The notes under the pieces were generated by a model that was not told the DNA's origin, searched no databases, and saw only the letters and a program-made list of their open reading frames with translations. A stretch of DNA of 64,000 bases from NCBI GenBank assembly GCA_964035575.1, contig OZ037857.1, positions 868,001-932,000 on the forward strand. The letters run 5' to 3'. Position numbers and translations under genes: made by a program. This document shows, in pieces, positions 41,849 to 50,612 of the stretch (its first letter is position 1; every line of letters starts with the position of its first letter). Origin of the DNA: Rhynchopus sp. YZ270_cl-10 (taxonomy: Eukaryota > Euglenozoa > Diplonemea > Diplonemida > Diplonemidae).

Positions 41849-44800
41849 ATGCTGCGTGGGCTGGCGCTTTTCCTTGCAGTGTCCGCTTGCGCTTCACAGA
41901 CGCTTACTACAGAGTACAAACCGCTGTTGACTTATACAAAGACGGATCCACAGGCAGTTTTTGTACGGGGCATACCAGAGTCTGATGCGAGTTGTTTTTA
42001 TGCGGTGACTTTTGCGGGGGTAACGGAGATTGGTACAGTGGCGAAGCCGTCGGGCTCTGTCAAGACAGGGACGAGCAGCTTTTTGAGTGGTGGGAGCGAG
42101 GTGATGAACGACGTTTCGCTCTTCCCCTTAAGCTCCACGGACCACCGCGTTGCTGCGTCTGCTGAAACAGGCCTGACAGTGGTGACCCTCCGTGGCTCCC
42201 TGCCGCCAGCAATCGCCTCCACCACAACGCAGAACCTAGACGCAACGCTCTCGGGCGCGTATGCAGTCGCAAACGACTTCAAATACTGCTACGCTGCTGC
42301 AGACAACAAGCTCTTCATAGTAGACTGCAGCAAGGGGGTAGCAAGCACAGCAACCTCCTTCGACGAAGGTTTCACAGCAACACACCTTTCGATAATCAGA
42401 GGGGGTCAATCCTACCTTTTGGCGTGCAGTGCATCCGGAGACTTCAGGGCGTACACGCTCGGCAACTCTGTACCCGAAAGAAAATACATAGCGGGATTCC
42501 CATACAAGATCCGTCAGTTCGGGCAGTGCAGCGACGGTACAATATACGGGATGGGGAATGAGTACATGGTGGTGTCAGAGTTTGACTACGCAACCGGCAA
42601 CCTCTTCTCCCCGCTTATATTGGTGCACTACTACTCGCAATCGCCTCCCCTGGAGCTTGCGGTGGGCGAGCACTACGTTGCACTGCGCTTCTCTGCGTCG
42701 TACGAAGTGTACGACACAAGCCACAGGACAAACCCCATGCAGCACGTCGAGTACCTACCTATCAAAACCATGTCGTTTTCGAAGGACGCATTGATAGTGG
42801 GAACATCCACAGAGATAAAGTTGGCGGAGTTTCAGCAGAAAGTTGCACCAGTGTCGACACCCATGTATTCATGGGTGAGTGTGCCCAACACAGTTGCACC
42901 TTCAACAGCTGTGCCAGATACCCTCGCGCCTATGACAGCGGAGCCAACGTCGGCACCAGACACAGCAGTGCCAACGCCAGCTCCAGACACAGCAGTGCCA
43001 ACCGCTATTCCAACAGCTGTTCCAACAGCAGAGCCAACGCCTTCGCCCCCCACCACTGATGCGCCAACAGCCGTACCAACTTCTGTGCCGACAGCAGAGC
43101 CAACTGCCGTTCCTACAGCAGAGCCAACACAGGCACCGCAGACTGCTACTCCAACAGCAAGCCCAAATGATATCCCAACGGCTGTTCCCACAGACGCGCC
43201 AACACTAACAGGGACAACTTCTGTTCCAACGTCTGCCCCAACAGCCGAGCCTACGCTTCTGCCAAACGGAACGGATGCACCGACAGCTGTGCCCACACCC
43301 GAACCTGCCACAGACGAGCCGATGCTGATGCATGACACAGCAGCACCCACAGACCCGCCCGCCACACTGGCTCCCAAGACGCACCCTCCGGAGACGATGA
43401 TCCCAGAGACGTTACCTCCGAGAACATTGGTGCCCAAGACACAGCCACCCCAGACACATATGCAAAAGTCAGTGGCACCAGCAACGAAGCCGCCTGTGAC
43501 GGAGCCACCACCAACCTCTCCCCCCCAGACGGCTACTCCAACATTGCCACCAACAGCGATCCCAGAAACACAGCCACCCCCAACAGTTGGTCCTACAGCC
43601 GTTCCTACGAGAGTGCCGGACACTGACTCGCCAACGGTGACACCCAAAGAAACGCAGGTGCCAACGCAGATGCCTATGCACACACAGGAGCCTCGTGCAG
43701 CACATGATACAATGATGCCTGCCGTAACACCTTCACCAGTCACAACATTGTCGCCTGACACAACACTAGTACCTGACGACACAACACCTGACACAACACC
43801 GCCACCAAGAGTGACAGTGGCACCCGGCACAACAGAATCACCTGATGCAACACCAACCCCCGCCACAACATTGGCGCCTGACACAACAGCATCTCCTACA
43901 ATGGCACCCGGCACAACCGATTCGCCTGATGTGACGCTGACGCCTGGTGACACCGTGCCCCCACAAACGCTGCCCCCTACCACGTTTTCGCCTCCCTTGT
44001 CGGAGGCACCCCTCCCGACAGAGGTGTCTTTTGATACCACGCCTGTGCCTGTGACGCTGGCACCACCTAGTGGCCCTGTGCAGGACCAATGCAAGGCGAG
44101 CGTGCCTGAGAAGCCGGGTGTGCTCCTGACTCTTGGGCAGAGGCTTGACCATGAGGCAGTGAAGGCGTCCTTGGCAGGCGACATGGGTGTGACGTGTGGG
44201 TGTGCGGGTGTGCGACTTGACGAGAAGCGTGAGGGCAGCTTCATAGGTGTCGACGTGGGCGGTGTGGTCGGATGTCCTGCGGAGAGCCTTGTGGACGATG
44301 CGCTGGTGCGCACCCTGCGTGTGCTCATGCGCTTCACGCTGTCGGAACGCTGCGACCAGGCAACACTGCAGACAGCACAGGCGCTGTCCTCGTCACAGAT
44401 CATCGCCGCATCCGACACAGCAAACATCCTCAGCGACAGCGGCGACCTTCCTGTCTACGACGAAGCCACACGCACCGTCAGTGTTGTGGTCGACGGCGGC
44501 AACGACAGGCACACCCCACGCCAGCTCGCAGACGACGTCGAACAAATCATCTACGCCAACACCCCAAAGCTCCAAGGCCTGCGCCTGGGAAAGTGCGACG
44601 TCGCAGAGGTGAACGTGTACCCCGTTGGGCCGTCGACACGCTGCCGTGTGGAGTTCGCACCCACGGTGAACACTCCATCTTCGCTCAACTTCAACAAGAC
44701 GACCATCGGAGGGATGCTGGGTGTGAGCCCTGCACGCATTCTCGACGTCTACACCGCAAGCACACCCTTCCGCTTTACGTACCGCGACCCTTTGGGCGAG

Positions 44801-45787
44801 TCCACTGCAGACACACTCTGTGCACGCGTCACGACGTACCTGGGCAGCGCCACCTCGCTTACGGTGTTGTCCACAACGCCGTCCGAGCCACCGCGTCTTG
44901 TGAAGTACAGACTTTGCCAGAAGGAGCGGAAGGACACTGTGCTGATTGACCGCACGCAGGACCTTGGCAATGCGTTGGGTGTGGCGCCGTCCTCCATCCA
45001 GAACATCGAGGACGTGACGGTGACTTCCTGCCACAAGGTGCTCGACGTCACGATGTTCGTCTACGAGACCGACATGGCTGCGGTGCTGGCGAAGTCGCCG
45101 TTCCTGGTCCTCACCAGCGAGAGCATATCACACCCGAGCAGGGTCTACAAAGGCAAGGTCATCCCCACTGACACCACACACATTCCTCTGTCCCGCTCGA
45201 CTCTCGCGATTGCGGCAGGCGTGCTGGACTCCTCTGTTATGGTGCACGACAACGGCGAGTTTGCCTTTGAGTCTCTTGTCCCCGTTGAGACGAGCATCAC
45301 GAGCGTTGCAGACAAGCTCCGTGCCAGCCTTACGGAGCGGTATCCTAACATCCGAAGCCTCCTTTTGCAGGAGGCGACTCGGGAGGAGGCTTTTTTGATT
45401 CATGTTTGCGAGGCGATGCAGGAGAACCCTTTTATGTTTGGCACCTCTGTGCCTTTGTGCAGCTCGTGCCCGCCTGTCCTTTCTCCTGTTTCTGCGAGTC
45501 CACGTGATGGTGCTCCGGGTGCGGTGGTGTCGGCAGCGGCAGCTGCCAACAGCTCCGCCCCTGTGCCACCAAGCGAGGACAGCAGCAGCACCGGCATGTT
45601 TGTGGTCTGTACCATGCTTGGCACGACACTCCTCAGCGTCATGGCCATCCTCTCCATAGGCTACTTCATCAAAAAGAAGCAGGCCGCCATGGCCCTCCGT
45701 GAACTTTGCTTCGACGACAGCTCCTCCACCAACCGGCCACGTGGCGACAGTGGCAAATCTAGCTCAACCTACGCCGGTGGACGGTAA
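41849..45787 (+). CDS. Stalked type I membrane protein, paralog 2 (1312 aa)
   Basis: Same plan as the gene at 33036. A signal peptide (MLRGLALFLAVSACAS) leads a propeller-like domain to about residue 335 (one blade reads YEVYDTSHRTNP). A Pro/Thr/Ala stalk spans about 340-745, here dominated by PTAVPT, PTAEPT and PDTT units. The C-terminal ectodomain starts with PEKPGVLLTL and DMGVTCGCAGV and ends with LCSSCPPVLSP. A membrane segment lies at about 1247-1272, then basic residues (KKKQ) and a short tail with RGDSGKSSS, resembling the paralog 1 tail. Stalk units differ between the paralogs, showing independent repeat turnover. Residues 920-1054 are almost identical to paralog 1 at DNA level. Function is unknown; a cell-surface adhesion or sensing role is inferred. 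Confidence 0.88.
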   Translation: MLRGLALFLAVSACASQTLTTEYKPLLTYTKTDPQAVFVRGIPESDASCFYAVTFAGVTEIGTVAKPSGSVKTGTSSFLSGGSEVMNDVSLFPLSSTDHRVAASAETGLTVVTLRGSLPPAIASTTTQNLDATLSGAYAVANDFKYCYAAADNKLFIVDCSKGVASTATSFDEGFTATHLSIIRGGQSYLLACSASGDFRAYTLGNSVPERKYIAGFPYKIRQFGQCSDGTIYGMGNEYMVVSEFDYATGNLFSPLILVHYYSQSPPLELAVGEHYVALRFSASYEVYDTSHRTNPMQHVEYLPIKTMSFSKDALIVGTSTEIKLAEFQQKVAPVSTPMYSWVSVPNTVAPSTAVPDTLAPMTAEPTSAPDTAVPTPAPDTAVPTAIPTAVPTAEPTPSPPTTDAPTAVPTSVPTAEPTAVPTAEPTQAPQTATPTASPNDIPTAVPTDAPTLTGTTSVPTSAPTAEPTLLPNGTDAPTAVPTPEPATDEPMLMHDTAAPTDPPATLAPKTHPPETMIPETLPPRTLVPKTQPPQTHMQKSVAPATKPPVTEPPPTSPPQTATPTLPPTAIPETQPPPTVGPTAVPTRVPDTDSPTVTPKETQVPTQMPMHTQEPRAAHDTMMPAVTPSPVTTLSPDTTLVPDDTTPDTTPPPRVTVAPGTTESPDATPTPATTLAPDTTASPTMAPGTTDSPDVTLTPGDTVPPQTLPPTTFSPPLSEAPLPTEVSFDTTPVPVTLAPPSGPVQDQCKASVPEKPGVLLTLGQRLDHEAVKASLAGDMGVTCGCAGVRLDEKREGSFIGVDVGGVVGCPAESLVDDALVRTLRVLMRFTLSERCDQATLQTAQALSSSQIIAASDTANILSDSGDLPVYDEATRTVSVVVDGGNDRHTPRQLADDVEQIIYANTPKLQGLRLGKCDVAEVNVYPVGPSTRCRVEFAPTVNTPSSLNFNKTTIGGMLGVSPARILDVYTASTPFRFTYRDPLGESTADTLCARVTTYLGSATSLTVLSTTPSEPPRLVKYRLCQKERKDTVLIDRTQDLGNALGVAPSSIQNIEDVTVTSCHKVLDVTMFVYETDMAAVLAKSPFLVLTSESISHPSRVYKGKVIPTDTTHIPLSRSTLAIAAGVLDSSVMVHDNGEFAFESLVPVETSITSVADKLRASLTERYPNIRSLLLQEATREEAFLIHVCEAMQENPFMFGTSVPLCSSCPPVLSPVSASPRDGAPGAVVSAAAAANSSAPVPPSEDSSSTGMFVVCTMLGTTLLSVMAILSIGYFIKKKQAAMALRELCFDDSSSTNRPRGDSGKSSSTYAGGR
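42870..44085 (+). repeat. Degenerate Pro/Thr/Ala-codon repeat encoding the stalk of paralog 2
   Basis: In-frame units around CCAACAGCTGTTCC, GCAGAGCCAAC and CCTGACACAACA repeat through the stretch. The long minus-strand open frame here is a shadow of this composition. Confidence 0.85.
44609..45010 (+). repeat. Near-identical patch shared with paralog 1
   Basis: The counterpart of 35688-36089. The only difference in the first 305 bases is a T/C that changes Ile to Thr in NKT(I/T)IGG. Confidence 0.9.
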
Positions 45788-46099
45788 CAGAAATGGGGAA
45801 ACCGGAGCAAAAGGGGTCTGAACAGAATTATAAGGGAATTGGGAAGGGGGGTTTGGGGTAACGAATGAAAATTTTCATCTCGACGGGTATAGAAAATAGG
45901 GGGGGTTTTTTGGCAGTTGTAGATGATTTACCTTAGTTTTACACTCTGCCAAACTGGTGTCCAAAAGCTCATGGGCGATTTGAGGGGTATAGTGTGCACT
46001 GCACGCGCACACGCACACCCCCCCGCCTTGTCTTCTTGTCTTTAGCTGGGCCCAGCTTTATCACCCGTTCTCACAAACGTAGTATATTTTTTAAGAAGC

Positions 46100-46159
46100 G
46101 GAGATTGCACAAACTGTGGCAACACAACCGAGGCAACTACACTACTCCAACAATTTATG
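46100..46159 (+). repeat. Directional motif class D, copy 3
   Basis: GGAGATTGCACAAACTGTGG, then CAACACAACCGAGGCAACT and ACACTACTCCAACAATTTAT. It follows TTTTTTAAGAAGC and has one inserted A compared with copies 1 and 2. Confidence 0.75.
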
Positions 46160-46486
46160 AAAAAAAAAAGAATCACTGTGAAATGCCACATAGCAGAACC
46201 ACTGAAAAAAATTATTACCAAAAATCAGGTGTTTTTATGTCCGGTATTTGTGAGAATGGGTGATTTTTTATACATATTCTTCCTCTCTTCATTTGTGGGT
46301 TTTTTTCTCTTTTTTTTTTTTCCCCCTCTTCTTTTTGCGATCCATTTTATGGGATTACACGGAGTAGTGATGGTTATATGATAGGGAAGGGTTAAAAGAA
46401 GTTAGGACAGGTGTCTCGCATGCACATTTCTTCTGCCAAATTTCAAACCCAGCGTATTCCAGTACGATAACGATAGTGGTAATAGA

Positions 46487-46524
46487 TGTGTGTAGTAGAG
46501 ACACATGTCATCTTTCAAGTTTTC
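46487..46524 (+). repeat. Directional motif class B
   Basis: GTGTGTAGTAGAGACACATG, then TCATCTTTCAAGTTTTC, after TAATAG. Confidence 0.6.
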
Positions 46525-46809
46525 TTTGGTTTGATTACCCTGCAGAGACCGAGGTCTGGCCTGCACGTCTTGCACCTCTCCACTTCGCTGTTACGTGAGC
46601 CAAAGGAAAATAAAGATGTGCAGCTCACATATATTTCATATATTTTTTGGGACACGTGCGCGTTTGTCGAATTGAGCCGTGATTGCCCTAAGGGTCCCTG
46701 CTATTCTAAGCAGACCGTTAAAGGCTGGGGTCAAAGAGGTTGCGTGATCACCGAGCGGTTGTGAACCGCCTCCGTGCTTTTACGGTACGGACCACTCACG
46801 TCTCACCCT

Positions 46810-46857
46810 TTGCATGAGCTCGACTGAGATGCGTTTTAGCACGTTTCAACTACTCCT
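46810..46857 (+). repeat. Directional motif class E, copy 2
   Basis: TTGCATGAGCTCGACTGAGA, then TGCG, a short gap and CGTTTCAACTACTCC. It matches 11809-11851. Confidence 0.6.
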
Positions 46858-47128
46858 TTTCCCCCCTCTCTTCACAACTCCAGTGGCAACGCTTTCTGGT
46901 TTCCATTGGTCTGGCAGGCAAAGGGTGCGGTGCACGTTTGTGTACATTTGGCAGGGTGTCCGATATTGCCTCTTGTTTCTTGCTTCATTGCATAGATACG
47001 AAAGGGGAGAGGGGGTGTGTGTCCACTGCAAGGTTTGCTCTGCATACCCACCGCCCCCTCTCGCCCTCCACCCTTTTCGTTAGCGGTGCACGTCCACGTA
47101 GGCGTTGCACGATCTACCTCACTCTTTG

Positions 47129-47160
47129 ATGAATTAGCTGGAGGCTTGGGTTTATCTTAC
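47129..47160 (+). repeat. Directional motif class A (divergent)
   Basis: GATGAATTAGCTGGAGGCTT, then GGGTTTATCTTACAAA. It has lost the GCACGAG part. Confidence 0.4.
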
Positions 47161-47675
47161 AAATATAAAAGAAATAAAAGTTTATTTGCAAAGATGTGCT
47201 ACGACCGGGATGTTAATCTTACAGATTTATATATATATTTTTTTTTTTTGAAAATATTGACGGCGTGTAGTAACCACATATGTGGCTACAAGAACAGTGC
47301 CAGTCTTTTGCGTGCGGATTCTACTCTTCCCCCCCGAGACCGGATTCAATTTTTATTGTTTTCTGATGGGAAGAACTTGTTTTACCACATTGAATGTATG
47401 ACTCGTGTTAGTTGATGTTTTTTCTTTTTTTTTTCTTTTTTTTTTCTTATATGTCTAGTAAAAACACTTTATACGTGCAATCCCTCTATAAAACGAATAA
47501 AATAAAGTGGACTTTATTTTACAGCTCGCACGAGGGTTTTCTATGGAGCTGTAAAATAAAGTTTTACACGCTGGAGACCAGGGTTTCCCCTACTTTTTTC
47601 ACCAGCGCCCCACGAAAAACCGAGTAAAATAAAGTGTGCTGGAAAATAGAGGAGCTGTACGAAGATTATGGGATC

Positions 47676-47892
47676 TGTGTACCTGTGTACCTGTGTACCT
47701 GTGTACCTGTGTACCTGTGTACCTGTGTACCTGTGTACCTGTGTACCTGTGTACCTGTGTACCTGTGTACCTGTGTACCTGTGTACCTGTGTACCTGTGT
47801 ACCTGTGTACCTGTGTACCTGTGTACCTGTGTACCTGTGTACCTGTGTACCTGTGTACCTGTGTACCTGTGTACCTGTGTACCTGTGTACCT
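47676..47892. repeat. Octamer minisatellite (GTGTACCT)n, about 27 copies
   Basis: 217 bp of uniform 8-bp units. The same octamer occurs twice inside the nearby MITE copy (about 48346-48361), so this array may be an expansion of a MITE-derived seed. The long open frames across it are artefacts. Confidence 0.95.
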
Positions 47893-48082
47893 ATACCTGG
47901 GAAAATGGGTACTCCCACTTTATTGTTCATTGTCATGCATGAGAAACAGTGCCCTTATGTCGCCCCTGTTTTTTGTAGTAGTCCACCCACACCCCCTCCA
48001 CTCTTTGGTCAACATCATTTTATTCGTTTTAAAGAAGGATTGCGTATATCGTGTTTTTACTAGACAAATAAAACAACTTATC

Positions 48083-48570
48083 TGGTGCTTCCCGGGGGGT
48101 GTGCATTTCACAAATTTTCACAAAATGTGACAAGTTTTCACAAATTTTCACAACACGAAAACCGCTACAAAATTGTGAAGGCTGGTGAAAAGTGGTGAAA
48201 AATTGTGAAAAAATGTGAAAAGTTGTGAATAGTTGTGAAAAGTTGTGAATTGATTTTTTTTTTTTGTGTGCTTTTTTTTTGGGCGGGGTGGTGACCCACC
48301 CATTGAGGGGTACGCTGGGATTCACAAGATAGAACGTGATGTGGTGTACCTGTGTACCTGTGTACTGTGTGATGTGCGGAAATGACGAGAACTTGTCCAT
48401 TTCGGCAAATTGACCCCACCACTGGCCGTACGGATTCCGGAAATGCAAATGCCGGCGTTTAAGAGCTTCACCAACGAGAGAAAAAAGGGTAGTGAAAAGT
48501 TGTGAATAGTTGTGAAAAGTTGTGAATTGAATTGAAAATTTGTGAAATGCATACCCCCCGGGAAGCACCA
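48083..48570. mobile_element. 488-bp MITE, TGGTGCTTCCC family, copy 2
   Basis: The same ends as 24839-25325, in the same orientation. TTATC flanks both sides (48078-48082 and 48571-48575). By eye it is well above 95% identical to copy 1. Differences include GTACCTGTGTACC in place of GTACCAGTGTACC. Confidence 0.9.
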
Positions 48571-48576
48571 TTATCA

Positions 48577-48722
48577 CTGCAAAATAAAGTAGACTTCACT
48601 ATTTTACTCGATATTTCCAGGTGCACTCGTGTATTTTTTTTTCCCTCGCTTCGCTCGGGAAAAAAATACACACTCGTGCACCTGGAAATATCGCGTAAAA
48701 TAAAGTCTACTTTATTTTACAG
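48577..48722. mobile_element. 146-bp hairpin element with CTCGCTTCGCTCGG loop
   Basis: The left arm (CTGCAAAATAAAGTAGACTT onward) and the inverted right arm pair over about 65 bp, including GATATTTCCAGGTGCAC. The loop motif resembles the CGAGCGAAGCGAG boxes of the fold-back element at 38488-40406. Confidence 0.7.
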
Positions 48723-48850
48723 TAATAAATAGTTATTTTTTGAAAAAGTTATGTGCAACGATGTGCCCATTCCTCAGGGTTTCGTTGTCGGGTTTTCGAT
48801 TTGGTTCGGTTTTCGTTTCCGTTTCTTTCGCGATAGTGGTGTTGCAAATA

Positions 48851-48887
48851 GTGGAAAACGCATCCTCGGGTGCCTACACTAATACCG
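48851..48887 (+). repeat. Directional motif class C, copy 3
   Basis: TGGAAAACGCATCCTCGGGT, then GCCTACACTAATACCG, directly after AAATAG. Confidence 0.6.
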
Positions 48888-49106
48888 AGAACAAGCAAAA
48901 AAAATCAAAAAACAAAAAAAGGGTAAGGCAATGCACCAGAGATCTTGTTCCCAACACGTAACACGATTGTTTTTTTTGTGGTTTCCAGAATCTCTCAAGA
49001 AACTGGATACTTCCATATCCCAGTGTAGTGCAATCGTTGTTGCGGGCAGAAATGATACAAACAAAGCGGGGGAGGGTTTCCCCCCACGCTGTCCTTTCTT
49101 TCGGAT

Positions 49107-49150
49107 GTGTGTGTGTATTCATGAGGGACACATTCGTCATTTCAAGTTTC
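49107..49150 (+). repeat. Directional motif class B
   Basis: TGTGTGTGTATTCATGAGGG, then ACACATTCGTCATTTCAAG, after the pyrimidine run TCCTTTCTTTC. Confidence 0.55.
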
Positions 49151-49269
49151 CTCTTTCTTTTCATAAATTTGTTATTTACTGCGTCCTGGCGCATTTGCCG
49201 TTCACGCTTTCCCCCCCCCCTCCCATCTTATGGTGTTTTTTGTGCGTTCGACGTCGTTTGACGTGTATA

Positions 49270-49310
49270 GGTGACTAAGCACAGTGAGGCTTAAGATCAT
49301 CTTACCTGAT
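49270..49310 (+). repeat. Directional motif class A
   Basis: TATAG|GTGACTAAGCACAG, then TGAGGCTTAAGATCATCTTA, followed by CCTGATTTTC. Confidence 0.65.
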
Positions 49311-49424
49311 TTTCTTTGTGTATTTCACCCCTTTCTGTGTCAGGGTTTAGGAGGGGTTTTTTTGAGTACACTTGGACTGTTGTCCAAGGGCAGAGGGGGG
49401 ATGCAATAGCATCTGGGAGGGGGG

Positions 49425-49558
49425 TAATGGTGGCAGTATTGTGATGGGGGCCCATTGGAATACGCAAAATACATCAAAATGCATCACAATACACGTGATG
49501 TATTTTTGATGTATTTTACGTATTCCAATGGGCTCCCATCACAATACTGCCACCATTA
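49425..49558. mobile_element. 134-bp hairpin MITE, TAATGGTGGCAGTATTG ends
   Basis: Inverted arms of about 60 bp with only a few mismatches (GGGGGCCCATT versus GGGAGCCCATT) meet at CACAATACACGTGATG. Both flanks are G runs, so the target duplication cannot be resolved. The terminal TA would fit a TA-duplicating family, which is speculative. Confidence 0.75.
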
Positions 49559-49632
49559 GGGGGGAGGGTCTCGTTCGTTCTTTCAAACTTTCTCATACTG
49601 TTTGTTTTCTTCTTTTTTTTTTTTTTTTTATT

Positions 49633-50295
49633 CATGGGTAGTATCTGGATCCAGTTCCAGGTGATTCCAGGTTTCTCAGATTTTTCGTGAAATTCCAGGT
49701 ATTTTCCAGGTATTCCAGGTGATTCCAGGTCAATTCCAGGTAATTCCAGGTCAATTCCAGGTGTATTCCAGGTGGGTTTAAGCAGAAATCTGCGCAAACA
49801 CAAACGCACATTCCGATCTGGAAGTGTTCGTTGCGTTTGGTTTCCTCTCCATGGTTTTTGTTGTTCTCTCTACACAGTGTAAATGTGAATAGGAAGAGAA
49901 CTCAGGGATAGAGGGAGTGAGCGCTTCAGCGACAATGGCAAAGACTAATAAACGAAAGGTTTTTTAGAATTTCCATCACATGGTGTTCCGGAGGGGGCCA
50001 AGATCGACATGTCCTTGACAGCGGGGGGTCCCATTTTATAATTTGTGAGGGTCTTTTGACCGGGAAATAATATTATACATCGTCCAAAAACACCAGCATT
50101 TGCATTTTTGGAATCCGTCCGTCCAGTAGTGGGGTCACTTTGCCAAAATGGACAAATTCGTGGTACATACGTAAACACACAGTCACCAACAGTGCAAAAA
50201 GTCTAATTCCAGAAAAAATCCAGATCTGGAATACCTGGAATTTTTCTGGAATTTTTCTGGAATTACCTGGAATCTGGATCCAGATACTACCCATG
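49633..50295. mobile_element. 663-bp inverted-repeat element with ATTCCAGGT units
   Basis: The 22-bp ends beginning CATGGGTAGTATCTGGATCC are perfect inverted copies. TTTATT flanks both sides (49627-49632 and 50296-50301), a 6-bp target duplication. The left arm repeats ATTCCAGGT and the right arm its inverse ACCTGGAAT. The core at about 50090-50165 is shared, in diverged form, with the elements at 21214, 24839 and 48083. Non-coding. Confidence 0.85.
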
Positions 50296-50388
50296 TTTAT
50301 TTGAAAAATTCCGGGTCAATGCGTTGGAGAAGGAAAAAGACTTTTCTGGGCAGAAGAGTATCATTTTATTTTTTAAATAAAGGAATGG

Positions 50389-50420
50389 GTGTTCACAATG
50401 CATTCATCCTTCAAAATTTC
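50389..50420 (+). repeat. Directional motif class B (shortened)
   Basis: GTGTTCACAATG then CATTCATCCTTCAAAATTTC. Confidence 0.45.
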
Positions 50421-50602
50421 TTTCTCTTTTTCTTTTAAAATCCTTTACCTCCCTGGTGAGGATGAAAGTGTTACAAACTGTTTTTTCTCTCTCTTTCTTG
50501 CCCTCTTTTTTTGCCCACCAATTTGACAGAAACTGACAAAAAAAGGTAGTTTTCTTTTCTCCTTTTCTCCTTCCCCTTTCCTCCCACTCCTACTCTTCAT
50601 AC

Positions 50603-50604
50603 AG
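50603..50604 (+). promoter_or_regulatory. Predicted trans-splice acceptor AG, best example
   Basis: A nearly pure pyrimidine tract of about 50 bases (50551-50600) ends in CATACAG, 8 nt before the ATG at 50613. Confidence 0.6.
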
Positions 50605-50612
50605 CGATAATA

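Larger units (their letters stand above)
45788..47495. other. Intergenic region after stalked paralog 2
   Basis: No gene is supported. It contains directional motifs of class D (46100), B (46487), E (46810) and A (47129), in that order, plus T and C runs. Confidence 0.6.
47496..48722. mobile_element. Composite inverted-repeat region bounded by TAAAATAAAGT palindromes
   Basis: Both ends carry a near-palindrome (TAAAATAAAGT...ACTTTATTTTACAG). At the left it forms a small hairpin with GAGCTGTAAAATAAAG (about 47552). At the right it caps a separate hairpin at 48577-48722. Between them lie an octamer minisatellite and a nested MITE (48083-48570). Whether this is one element or adjacent insertions is not settled. 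Confidence 0.5.
48723..49632. other. Intergenic stretch with motifs and one small hairpin element
   Basis: No gene is supported. It holds a class C motif (48851), class B (49107), class A (49270) and the hairpin element at 49425-49558. Confidence 0.6.
50296..50612. other. Upstream region of the binding-protein-like gene
   Basis: A class B motif lies at 50389-50420. The final 80 bases are strongly pyrimidine-rich (CTTTTCTCCTTCCCC) and end at the acceptor AG at 50603-50604. Confidence 0.6.

Noticed and set aside
42832-44427. 531-codon minus-strand frame opposite the stalk of paralog 2
   Set aside because: Same compositional shadow as in paralog 1.
46670-46800. GC-balanced stretch as a possible structural RNA gene
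   Set aside because: Short hairpins exist (GAGCGGTTGTGAACCGC), but no tRNA, 5S or snRNA signature could be matched.
47541-48130. Open frames of CVPVYLCT and GTQVHRYT repeats
   Set aside because: Artefact of the (GTGTACCT)n octamer array.
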